A stretch of 64,000 bases of DNA from Vulcanimicrobiota bacterium (GTDB lineage Bacteria > Vulcanimicrobiota > Xenobia > Xenobiales > JADMJV01), in contig JAFKGI010000006.1 in NCBI GenBank assembly GCA_017307785.1, forward strand, positions 1 to 64,000. Direction: 5' to 3'. Each line of letters opens with the position of its first letter. Position 1 is the stretch's first letter. The position numbers and the translations under genes were made by a program. The notes below the pieces were generated by a model that saw only the letters and a list, made by a program, of their open reading frames with translations, did not search any database and had not been told where the DNA came from. This document shows, one piece after another, positions 16,181 to 22,902 of this stretch.

Positions 16181-17578
16181 GTGGAAACCTTGACGCAACT
16201 GCTGCGCGCGCGGGCCTCGTCGAGGCCCGACCAGGTCGCTTATCAGTTCGAGACCTTTCGCCCCCCGCAAGTTCAGGGGCTGACCTGGGGTCAGCTTTGG
16301 GCGCGAGCGCGGGAACTGGCTCGCCGGGCCGGGCCGCTGGCGGGCGAAACGGTGCTGCTGCTTCTGCCCCCGGGCCTGGATTTTCACGTGGCTTTCTATG
16401 CGGCACTGCTGGCCGGCGCCCGCCCCCTGGCGGTACAGGCCCCCACCCTGGTCCAGCGGGCTCGCACGCGGCTGCAGCTGGATGCAGCCCGTCAGGCCGC
16501 CAGCAGTGACCGGGTCTGGACCCTGAAAGCCTACGCACCCGAAGGATATCGAAACTTTCTCCTGGACGAGCCCGGGGAGGACGGCTGCGACCTGCCGGAG
16601 GCGGCCCCCCAGGATATTGCTTATTTCCAGTTGACCTCCGGTTCGACCGGCGGTTCCCGGGCCATTCCGATTTCCCACGCCAACGCCATCTGGATGTGCC
16701 GGGCGTTGGGGGCCGAGGCCGACGGGCAGGAGGGGCTGGTGTGCTCGGGCTGGCTTCCGCTCTACCACGACATGGGTCTGATTCTGACTTTGCTCAGCCC
16801 GCTGGTGCTCGACGGCCGCGGTCATCAGATCGCGCCGCTGGACTTTCTGCAGAAGCCCGTGCGCTGGCTGCGCTGCCTGTCCGAGCAGGGGGCGACCCAC
16901 ACGGCCGCTCCCAACTTTGCCTACGAGCTGTGCCTGAATGCCCTACCGGAGGCCCCGGCGGACCTGGATCTGAGCCGGCTGCGGCGCGCTTTCAACGGCA
17001 GCGAGACGGTGAATTTCGAGAGCGCCCGCGAATTCGAGCGTCGTTTTGGAGCCCCGGTCTATCCTTGTTATGGACTGGCCGAGGCCACTCTGATGGTGTC
17101 CGGTGCCCGCCGCGGCCGCGGCTGCGGCTATCCTCTGCGCGAGGTCGAGGTGTCGATTCGCGATCAAGAGGAAATCTGGGTGCGCGGTCCGGGGGTGGCG
17201 CCGGGGCTGGCCGACCGAGACGGCTGGTTGGCCACCGGCGATTGCGGCTTTCTTCAGGACGGACAGCTGCATGTCAGCGGCCGACTCAAGGAGCTGATCA
17301 TTTTGAATGGCGTCAACTACGCGCCTCAGGTGTTCGAGCAGGCGGCCGGGGACGGGGTGGTGGCCTTCTCGGTGCCGGGTCGGTCGGGCGAACTGCTGAT
17401 TCTGCTGGTGGAACGGCGCGCCCGCAAAACCGCCTCAGAAGTGGAACGGGCGGTGGCTCAAGCGACAGGCGTGCCTCCTCACCGGGTGGAACTCGTGGAG
17501 CGAATCCCCCGCACCAGCAGCGGAAAGTTCCAACGGCGTCTGTGCCGCCAGCAATATCTACAAAGGAGCCCTGCATGA
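16181..17578 (+). CDS. Fatty acyl-AMP ligase (FAAL-like AMP-binding enzyme)
   Basis: A 465-residue adenylating enzyme starting at GTG 16181. YFQLTSGSTGGSRAIPISH is the P-loop of ANL enzymes; GWLPLYHDMGLILTL and PCYGLAEATLMVSGA are the characteristic FAAL motifs. Short C-terminal domain (LKELIILNGVNYAPQ, then ELVERIPRTSSGKFQRR) supplies the catalytic Lys. It should activate a fatty acid as acyl-AMP and load it on the acyl carrier protein encoded immediately downstream, whose start ATG overlaps its stop. The chain length is unknown. Confidence 0.9.
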   Translation: METLTQLLRARASSRPDQVAYQFETFRPPQVQGLTWGQLWARARELARRAGPLAGETVLLLLPPGLDFHVAFYAALLAGARPLAVQAPTLVQRARTRLQLDAARQAASSDRVWTLKAYAPEGYRNFLLDEPGEDGCDLPEAAPQDIAYFQLTSGSTGGSRAIPISHANAIWMCRALGAEADGQEGLVCSGWLPLYHDMGLILTLLSPLVLDGRGHQIAPLDFLQKPVRWLRCLSEQGATHTAAPNFAYELCLNALPEAPADLDLSRLRRAFNGSETVNFESAREFERRFGAPVYPCYGLAEATLMVSGARRGRGCGYPLREVEVSIRDQEEIWVRGPGVAPGLADRDGWLATGDCGFLQDGQLHVSGRLKELIILNGVNYAPQVFEQAAGDGVVAFSVPGRSGELLILLVERRARKTASEVERAVAQATGVPPHRVELVERIPRTSSGKFQRRLCRQQYLQRSPA

Positions 17579-17808
17579 CCCAGCCGGAATTGGAAGCCCT
17601 GATGGTGCAACGCGTATCGGAGATCCTGAAAATTCCCCCGTCCGAGGTGCGCGTCGACGAGGAGTTCGCCAATCTCGGGCTCAACTCGGTTCACGCCGTG
17701 ACCCTTTCCGGAGAACTGGAAGAGCGGCTCCAGTTGAGCATCGAGCCTCATCTGGTCTTCGAATACCCCACCATCGCCTCGCTGGCCGAGTACCTGCTGA
17801 CCCTTTGA
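17575..17808 (+). CDS. Acyl carrier protein
   Basis: A 77-residue ACP. NLGLNSVHAVTLSGELEE is the phosphopantetheine site with Ser38; the usual Asp before Ser is Asn here (GLNS), as in several secondary-metabolite carriers. The acidic helix and 'IEPHLVFEYPTIASLAEYL' end are typical. ATGA overlaps the ligase stop and AGGAG precedes it, so the two are translationally coupled. It is the natural acceptor for the upstream FAAL, and could feed the MBOAT or the RND exporter system. Confidence 0.9.
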   Translation: MTQPELEALMVQRVSEILKIPPSEVRVDEEFANLGLNSVHAVTLSGELEERLQLSIEPHLVFEYPTIASLAEYLLTL

Positions 17809-17844
17809 GATTAGGCGCCGCGCCGCCGGGGTAAACCATGGGCG

Positions 17845-20454
17845 GTGTCTGTTCGTTTTTTCCGGTGGTGGGCTACCTTTACCCTCAAATATCGATGGCT
17901 CGTTCTGTTCCTGGCTCTGATCTCCGTGGCGGTCTGTGGCTGGCTGGCTCAGTCTCGCCTGCATTTTTCCACCGATCGGACCCAGCTGCTCGACCCGGAT
18001 CATCCAATTCAGCGATCCTGGCAGGCCTATCGTCAGAGCTTTCAGGGCAACTCCGATTTGCTGGTGCTGATCACCGGCGATCCCGAGGAGGTCAAGGGAG
18101 CGGCCGACACGCTGGGCCGCCAGTTGGGCAAGGAAAAGGACTACTTTGACGAGGTCTTTTACAAGATCGATTTGCCCAAGATCAATCAGCACGCCCTGTA
18201 TTTTCTTTCCACTCCCGATCTGCACGAGCTGGCCCGCCAGCTGAAGCAGGCCAAACCCTGGCTGGGCGCTTCGGGCGGGGCCGGCTTTTTGGAGAAGCTG
18301 GCGCGCACCGAGCATCCTGAGGATCTGCAGCCGGTGTTGCCCATGCTGGCCAATGTGCTGGAGGGCATGAGCCGCAGCATCGAGTCGCGCGGCGAGGCTT
18401 CCTATCAGAGCCCTTTCCCCAGCTATCGGGGTGAGAAGCAAGACGTGGAGATGGGAGCGGACACCGTTTACAACCGCATCTCCGGCGACCGCACCTGCAT
18501 GATGCTGGTGCAACCCAGCGATCGGTCCGGCAACTTTGAGCACGACGCCGAGACGGTGGCCCGCTTGCGCCGCCGCGTGTCGGAGGTGATGCGCAGCTTT
18601 CCCTCGGTGGAATGCATGGTGTGCGGCGAAGTGGTCATGAACACCGACGAGATGGTCGGTTCTTATCGCGACTCTCGCTTGTCGGGTTCGGTGGCCGTGC
18701 TCTCGGTCTTCGGACTGCTGACCATCGCCTTCGGCAACTGGCAGCGCCCGCTGTGCGCCGGCCTGAGCCTGGGAGTGGGCATGGCCTGGTCGGCTGCTTT
18801 CGCCGCCCTGACCATCGGCAACCTCAACCTGCTCACCGTCCACTTCGCCACCATCGTGGCCGGACTGAGCATGACTTTTGCCGTGCAAATGCTCTGTCAG
18901 TATTTGGAGCTGGAAGACGGCGACAATATCTGGGTGGAGACGGCGGCCCGCACCGGCCCCACCTGTCTGATCGGCTCGCTGACCACGGCCATCGCCTTCT
19001 GGTCGCTGCACTGGGCCAATTTCCGCGCCGCCGGCGAACTCGGCTTCATCACCGGCGTGGGCGTGCTTTGCTGCTTCGTCTCCATCACCACCTTGCTGCC
19101 CATTCTGCTTTCCCTCACCGAGGGCAAGAAGAAGCGCGCTTCGGTGCGTTTGCCGGGCTGGCAGCTGCTGAGCGGACTGGTTTCGCGCCATCCTTATCGG
19201 GTGCTGGCCGTGTCGCTGTTTATCAGCCTTTATAGCGCCACCTGGGTGGCCCGCGTGCCCTTTAACTACAACGTGCTGAGCCTGCAGCCGCAGGGATCGG
19301 AAGTGGTGCGTCTGGAGAACTTCCTGCAGAGCATGGGCTATTCGGGGCTGTTTGCGGTGACTTCAGCCGCCAACGTGTCGGAGGCCAACCTGCTGGCCTC
19401 CAAGTTCGAAAGCCTGTCCAGCGTTTCGCGAGTGGAGACGGTGGCCGCGCTCGAGCCCAGCGACGTCAACGAGAAAGCGCCGCTGGTGGCCCAGATCATC
19501 AGCCTGGCCGAGCCTTTGAAGAAGCCGCCCTCCGGCAAGACTCCGCAGCTGTCGGGTGCGGAACTGCGCAAGCTGGCTCGCGATTTCGCCAGCGCTTCCC
19601 AGCAGGTGCAGACACTGCTGGCCCGCATGCCGGAAAGCCCGGACCGCGACCGCGCCGCCAAGGCGCTGCGCCATTTCAACAGCCTGCTTGACCCCAGCAA
19701 ACCGGGCCCGATTTCGGCCGCCCTCAAGAGCTATGCGGAGAACCTTCAGGTGGATCTGCGCCGGCAGGCCCACTTCTTGAGCGAGCAGCGCAAGGTCTTG
19801 CCCGATATCCTCAACTATCTGCCCCAGCCGCTGCTGGCCCGCAGCGTCTCGCCGGGCGGGCGCGTCAGTCTGCGCATCTTTCCGCGCGGCAACGCCTGGG
19901 ATCGGGAGCCGCTGGAATTTTTTGTGAACCAGATTACGCGGGTCGATGCCTATGTGACCGGCTCACCCTTGATGATCTACTACAATATTCAGGAGCTGCG
20001 CAAAGCTTACTCGACCTCGGGACGGGTGGCCCTGGGCGTGATTTGTGTGCTGCTGCTCATCCACTTCCGCTCGCTGAAGAACGCCACTCTGGCCATCTTT
20101 CCCAAGCTGCTGGGCGTGCTCTGGATGGTGGGCGCCATGGGCGTGTGCGGCGTCAGCTTCAATTCGGCCAACTTCCTGGCGCTGCCCATCACCCTGGGCA
20201 TCGGCTTGATCTTCGGCGTCAACGTGCTGCTGGAATGCCAGGAGAAGGGCTCCGACTCCCTGTTCCGCAGCTCCACCGGCGCGGCCGTCACCCTTTCGGG
20301 ATTGACGGCCATGCTCGGCTTTTCGTCCTTCTTGATGGTGGCCCACGTGGGCGTGTCCAGCTTTGGCTTCGTGATGACCGCCGGGGTGGGCGCCAATCTG
20401 ATCACCTCGCTGTTCACCCTGCCGGCCCTGCTGAGCGCCCTCAAAGGGCGCTAA
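17845..20454 (+). CDS. HpnN/MMPL-like RND lipid exporter
   Basis: An 869-residue RND-superfamily protein, the size of hopanoid-associated HpnN. Residues 19-37 form TM1, then a large periplasmic loop; six further helices run from about 275 to 430; a second loop; then a helix bundle from about 735 to the end with 'LALPITLGIGLIFGVNVLL' in the second TM4-like helix. No Asp is present in the place of the usual proton-relay residues of MmpL TM4 (SMTFAVQ and LIFGVNVL). GTG 17845 is chosen as start; it lies 36 nt behind the ACP. It probably exports the lipid made by this cluster. Confidence 0.8.
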   Translation: MSVRFFRWWATFTLKYRWLVLFLALISVAVCGWLAQSRLHFSTDRTQLLDPDHPIQRSWQAYRQSFQGNSDLLVLITGDPEEVKGAADTLGRQLGKEKDYFDEVFYKIDLPKINQHALYFLSTPDLHELARQLKQAKPWLGASGGAGFLEKLARTEHPEDLQPVLPMLANVLEGMSRSIESRGEASYQSPFPSYRGEKQDVEMGADTVYNRISGDRTCMMLVQPSDRSGNFEHDAETVARLRRRVSEVMRSFPSVECMVCGEVVMNTDEMVGSYRDSRLSGSVAVLSVFGLLTIAFGNWQRPLCAGLSLGVGMAWSAAFAALTIGNLNLLTVHFATIVAGLSMTFAVQMLCQYLELEDGDNIWVETAARTGPTCLIGSLTTAIAFWSLHWANFRAAGELGFITGVGVLCCFVSITTLLPILLSLTEGKKKRASVRLPGWQLLSGLVSRHPYRVLAVSLFISLYSATWVARVPFNYNVLSLQPQGSEVVRLENFLQSMGYSGLFAVTSAANVSEANLLASKFESLSSVSRVETVAALEPSDVNEKAPLVAQIISLAEPLKKPPSGKTPQLSGAELRKLARDFASASQQVQTLLARMPESPDRDRAAKALRHFNSLLDPSKPGPISAALKSYAENLQVDLRRQAHFLSEQRKVLPDILNYLPQPLLARSVSPGGRVSLRIFPRGNAWDREPLEFFVNQITRVDAYVTGSPLMIYYNIQELRKAYSTSGRVALGVICVLLLIHFRSLKNATLAIFPKLLGVLWMVGAMGVCGVSFNSANFLALPITLGIGLIFGVNVLLECQEKGSDSLFRSSTGAAVTLSGLTAMLGFSSFLMVAHVGVSSFGFVMTAGVGANLITSLFTLPALLSALKGR

Positions 20455-20457
20455 GGC

Positions 20458-21429
20458 CTACTGGGCTTTGGAGAAGATCAGTTCGGAGCTGGGCAGGTCG
20501 AAGGTGACGGCCGGGTAGCGGCTCAGGAACGACTGTCCCAGCACGCCTTCGGCCTGGAGCTTACGGAAGACGACCGGGGACTTGTCCTGGGCCAGCTGCG
20601 TGTCCGAGAGTCCCACTTTGCCCAATTGTCCGGCCCAGGCGCGGTAGCGCAGGCCGTTCTGGTCGGTGGGTTCGGTTTCGGTGACGTTGGCGCCGGTGGC
20701 GTCGACTTTGAGGGTGAACATCAGCTTGGAATCGAGCAGCAGGGGCTCGCAGCCGGTGTCGACCTGGACCCAGGCTTTGGGGGGCTCGGGGGAGCCGCCA
20801 CCGCCGGTAAAGTTGGAGAGGAAGCCGGCCAGTCCGCCGGGCTTTTCGGGGTCGGGGGCTTTCTCTTTGAGCATCAGCGACACCAGGGCCACGGCGGCTT
20901 CATCGGCCATGCGGCATTCCACTTTGGTGCCGGTGGCTTTGCGGGCCCGCAGCGACTCGGAGTTCTCCAGGATGAGCTTGTTGTTGGTGAAGTCCAGGGT
21001 GAAGGGATGCTCGCGCAGGAAGGCCAGCGAAAGGATGCCGTCGACCTTGGTTTCGCCGTCGTTGCCCACGAAGGTGCGGGGCTCGGCCACCACCACTTCT
21101 TGCTCGCCTTCTTTGACGTTGCCCACCGTCAGGCTCGAGATGCGGGCCTGGGCCAGGTTGAGCTCGCCGCCCGTGACCGGCTTGACTTTGTGGTCGGGGC
21201 TGACTTCCACCCCGAGCTTTTGGGCCAGGGCCGGGCTGATCACGTTGAATCCCAGGCCGGTATTGAGCTGGAACTCGGCGTCGACCGAGTCGGCTACCTT
21301 GACGGGCAGGACCACGGCTTTTTTCTTGCCGACACGAAAGGGGACACTGGTGGCGGCCTCGTCGGCCCGGGCGAACCCGGCTCCGATCAAGCCTCCCACG
21401 GCAGCAACACAGAAAAGTAAGCGTTTCAT
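20458..21429 (-). CDS. Retropepsin-like aspartyl protease-fold protein with a signal peptide
   Basis: A 323-residue secreted protein. A Sec signal (MKRLLFCVAAVGGLIGAGFARA) precedes two pepsin/retropepsin-like halves. The first has VDAEFQLNTGLGFNVISPAL: the catalytic triad is N-T-G (Asn56) where families have D-T-G. The second has AWVQVDTGCEPLLLDSKL with an intact D-T-G (Asp224). The TCVEPLT-like context and a 'VDGILSLAFLREHPFTLDF' flap region fit the clan. A Gly/Ser linker (GGGGSPEPP) joins halves. Function unknown; the first site may be non-catalytic. ATG 21429 follows GAAGAG. Confidence 0.7.
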   Translation of the reverse strand: MKRLLFCVAAVGGLIGAGFARADEAATSVPFRVGKKKAVVLPVKVADSVDAEFQLNTGLGFNVISPALAQKLGVEVSPDHKVKPVTGGELNLAQARISSLTVGNVKEGEQEVVVAEPRTFVGNDGETKVDGILSLAFLREHPFTLDFTNNKLILENSESLRARKATGTKVECRMADEAAVALVSLMLKEKAPDPEKPGGLAGFLSNFTGGGGSPEPPKAWVQVDTGCEPLLLDSKLMFTLKVDATGANVTETEPTDQNGLRYRAWAGQLGKVGLSDTQLAQDKSPVVFRKLQAEGVLGQSFLSRYPAVTFDLPSSELIFSKAQ

Positions 21430-21765
21430 CGCGCATTCTCTTCTGTCCAGGTCCGGGCCCACCTTCCGTAGCGGTTTGGGGGCTGGTTTGCTTACCACTG
21501 GTGGTGGCAGGCTGGTTGGGCCTGAGGGGGGCCACCATGATTCGTGGAGGTTGCTTACCACTGGTGGTGGCAGGCTGGTTTGGCCTGAGGGGGGCCACCA
21601 CGGGTGGTGTGGTTTGCTTACCACTGGTGGTGGCAGGCTGGTTGGGCCTGGGGGGGGCCACCACGGGTGGTGTGGTTTGCTTACCACTGGTGGTGGCAGG
21701 TGGTTGGGCCAAGTGTTAACTCGGGGGCAGCAAATCCTTTTGCTGGGGCGGGTATGCTGGGTGGC
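21430..21765. repeat. 63-bp tandem repeat (minisatellite) in a divergent promoter region
   Basis: Four copies of a 63-bp unit start at 21491, 21554, 21617 and 21680 (measured at the common CTTACCACTGGTGGTGGCAG). The spacing is exactly 63 bp each time, and 63 is a multiple of 3, so all frames stay open. The last copy is truncated. Units differ by a few bases (for example GGTTGGGCCTGAGG against GGTTTGGCCTGAGG). The block sits between the retropepsin-like gene and the carboxypeptidase gene and must overlap their promoters. No unrelated spacers separate the units, so it is not a CRISPR. Confidence 0.9.
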
Positions 21766-22902
21766 GTGAAGATTACATCTCAGGCGGAGCGTTTTCAGCG
21801 GGTGGACCGCAATCGCGACGGCAAGCTGCAGGCCGAGGAGTTGCGCGACTATCTCATCAACTCGGGGGAGTTGCGCGAGGGGGTGGATGAGGCGCGGTTG
21901 CTGCGGGAGTTTGCGGCTTCCTTTGAGCCGACTCGAGCGGTGGGCTATACCAGTTATGAGCAGGCGGCCGCCAAGTTGCAGCAGCTGGCTCAGAAATACC
22001 CGACTCTGGCGCAGCGGGTGAGTCTGGGCAAGAGCGTGGAGGGGCGCGATATCTGGGCCCTGCGCATTGGCAAGCAGCCGGAGGGCAAGGCTCCGGGGGC
22101 GGTCATCACCGGTTGTCATCACGCTCGCGAGTGGATGACGGTGGAAGTTCCGCTGGATCTGGCTTCCAAGATGCTGGACGGGTATGCCCGCGACAAGGAC
22201 ATGAAGAAGCGGGTCGATAGCCTGGAGACCTGGATCGTTCCGATTGTCAATCCGGACGGTTACGAATATAGCCGCACCGAGGATTCCTGGTGGCGCAAGA
22301 ACCGGCGCGTGAATGACGAGACCGGTTGTCCCAAGCCCAAGCCTCCTTCCGGTGACTTCGAGTGGCCGACGCCGGTGGGCGTGGACTTGAACCGCAACTA
22401 CTTTGATGCCAAGAACCCCGAGATGTATCGGCAGCCGGGGGACACTCCCTGTTCTTATCAGGACGATCCTTCGCACACCAGCGATGGTCCGCGCACCGAT
22501 ACCTATCGCGGTCCGCGTGGGGCTTCCGAGCCGGAGACGCGGGCCATGCAAGATCTGGTGCTGGGTCGGGCCAACATTCAGGGCGTGGTGGATTACCACA
22601 GCTATGGCAACATGATCTTGATTCCCTGGGGCTATAAGACGGAAGAGCCGGCCAATATCGAGACGTATCGGACGCTAGGCAATGCTATGAACCAGGCGTT
22701 GGGCGGCGACTACAAGGTGCAGCCGAGTATGGATCTTTATCCCACCACTGGCACCTCCAGCGACGTTTTCCACGCCAACGGCAAGCTGGCCATTACCATG
22801 GAAATCGGCACCAGCTTTCAGCCGCCGGCCTCGGAGATTCCCGCCACCGTGGACAAGCTAACGCGGGCCAATCTGGCCTTTCTGGATCACTTTACTCGGT
22901 AA
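21766..22902 (+). CDS. M14 zinc carboxypeptidase with N-terminal EF-hand
   Basis: A 378-residue metallocarboxypeptidase. Residues 8-26 (ERFQRVDRNRDGKLQAEEL) form an EF-hand with Asp/Asn/Asp/Gly/Glu ligands, so calcium control is possible. GCHHAREWMTVE gives the zinc His119 and Glu122; VVDYHSYGN gives the third zinc His, and ITMEIGTSF the catalytic Glu. VDLNRNYF is the substrate Asn-Arg region. It removes C-terminal amino acids from peptides. There is no signal peptide or propeptide. The start is GTG 21766 (giving MKITSQ) or ATG 21754; the first is preferred because it gives the 'MKI' start of other proteins here. Confidence 0.85.
   Translation: MKITSQAERFQRVDRNRDGKLQAEELRDYLINSGELREGVDEARLLREFAASFEPTRAVGYTSYEQAAAKLQQLAQKYPTLAQRVSLGKSVEGRDIWALRIGKQPEGKAPGAVITGCHHAREWMTVEVPLDLASKMLDGYARDKDMKKRVDSLETWIVPIVNPDGYEYSRTEDSWWRKNRRVNDETGCPKPKPPSGDFEWPTPVGVDLNRNYFDAKNPEMYRQPGDTPCSYQDDPSHTSDGPRTDTYRGPRGASEPETRAMQDLVLGRANIQGVVDYHSYGNMILIPWGYKTEEPANIETYRTLGNAMNQALGGDYKVQPSMDLYPTTGTSSDVFHANGKLAITMEIGTSFQPPASEIPATVDKLTRANLAFLDHFTR

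Noticed and set aside
17479..19191. A 570-residue minus-strand open frame, His/Gln-rich
   Set aside because: Antisense to the ACP and HpnN-like exporter genes, both of which have solid family motifs.
21481..21715. CRISPR array
   Set aside because: The units follow each other directly with no unrelated spacers and there are no cas genes in the window.
21430..22599. Upstream extension of the retropepsin-like protein to 713 residues
   Set aside because: The extension runs through the minisatellite and the opposite strand of the carboxypeptidase; the signal peptide at 21429 is the natural start.
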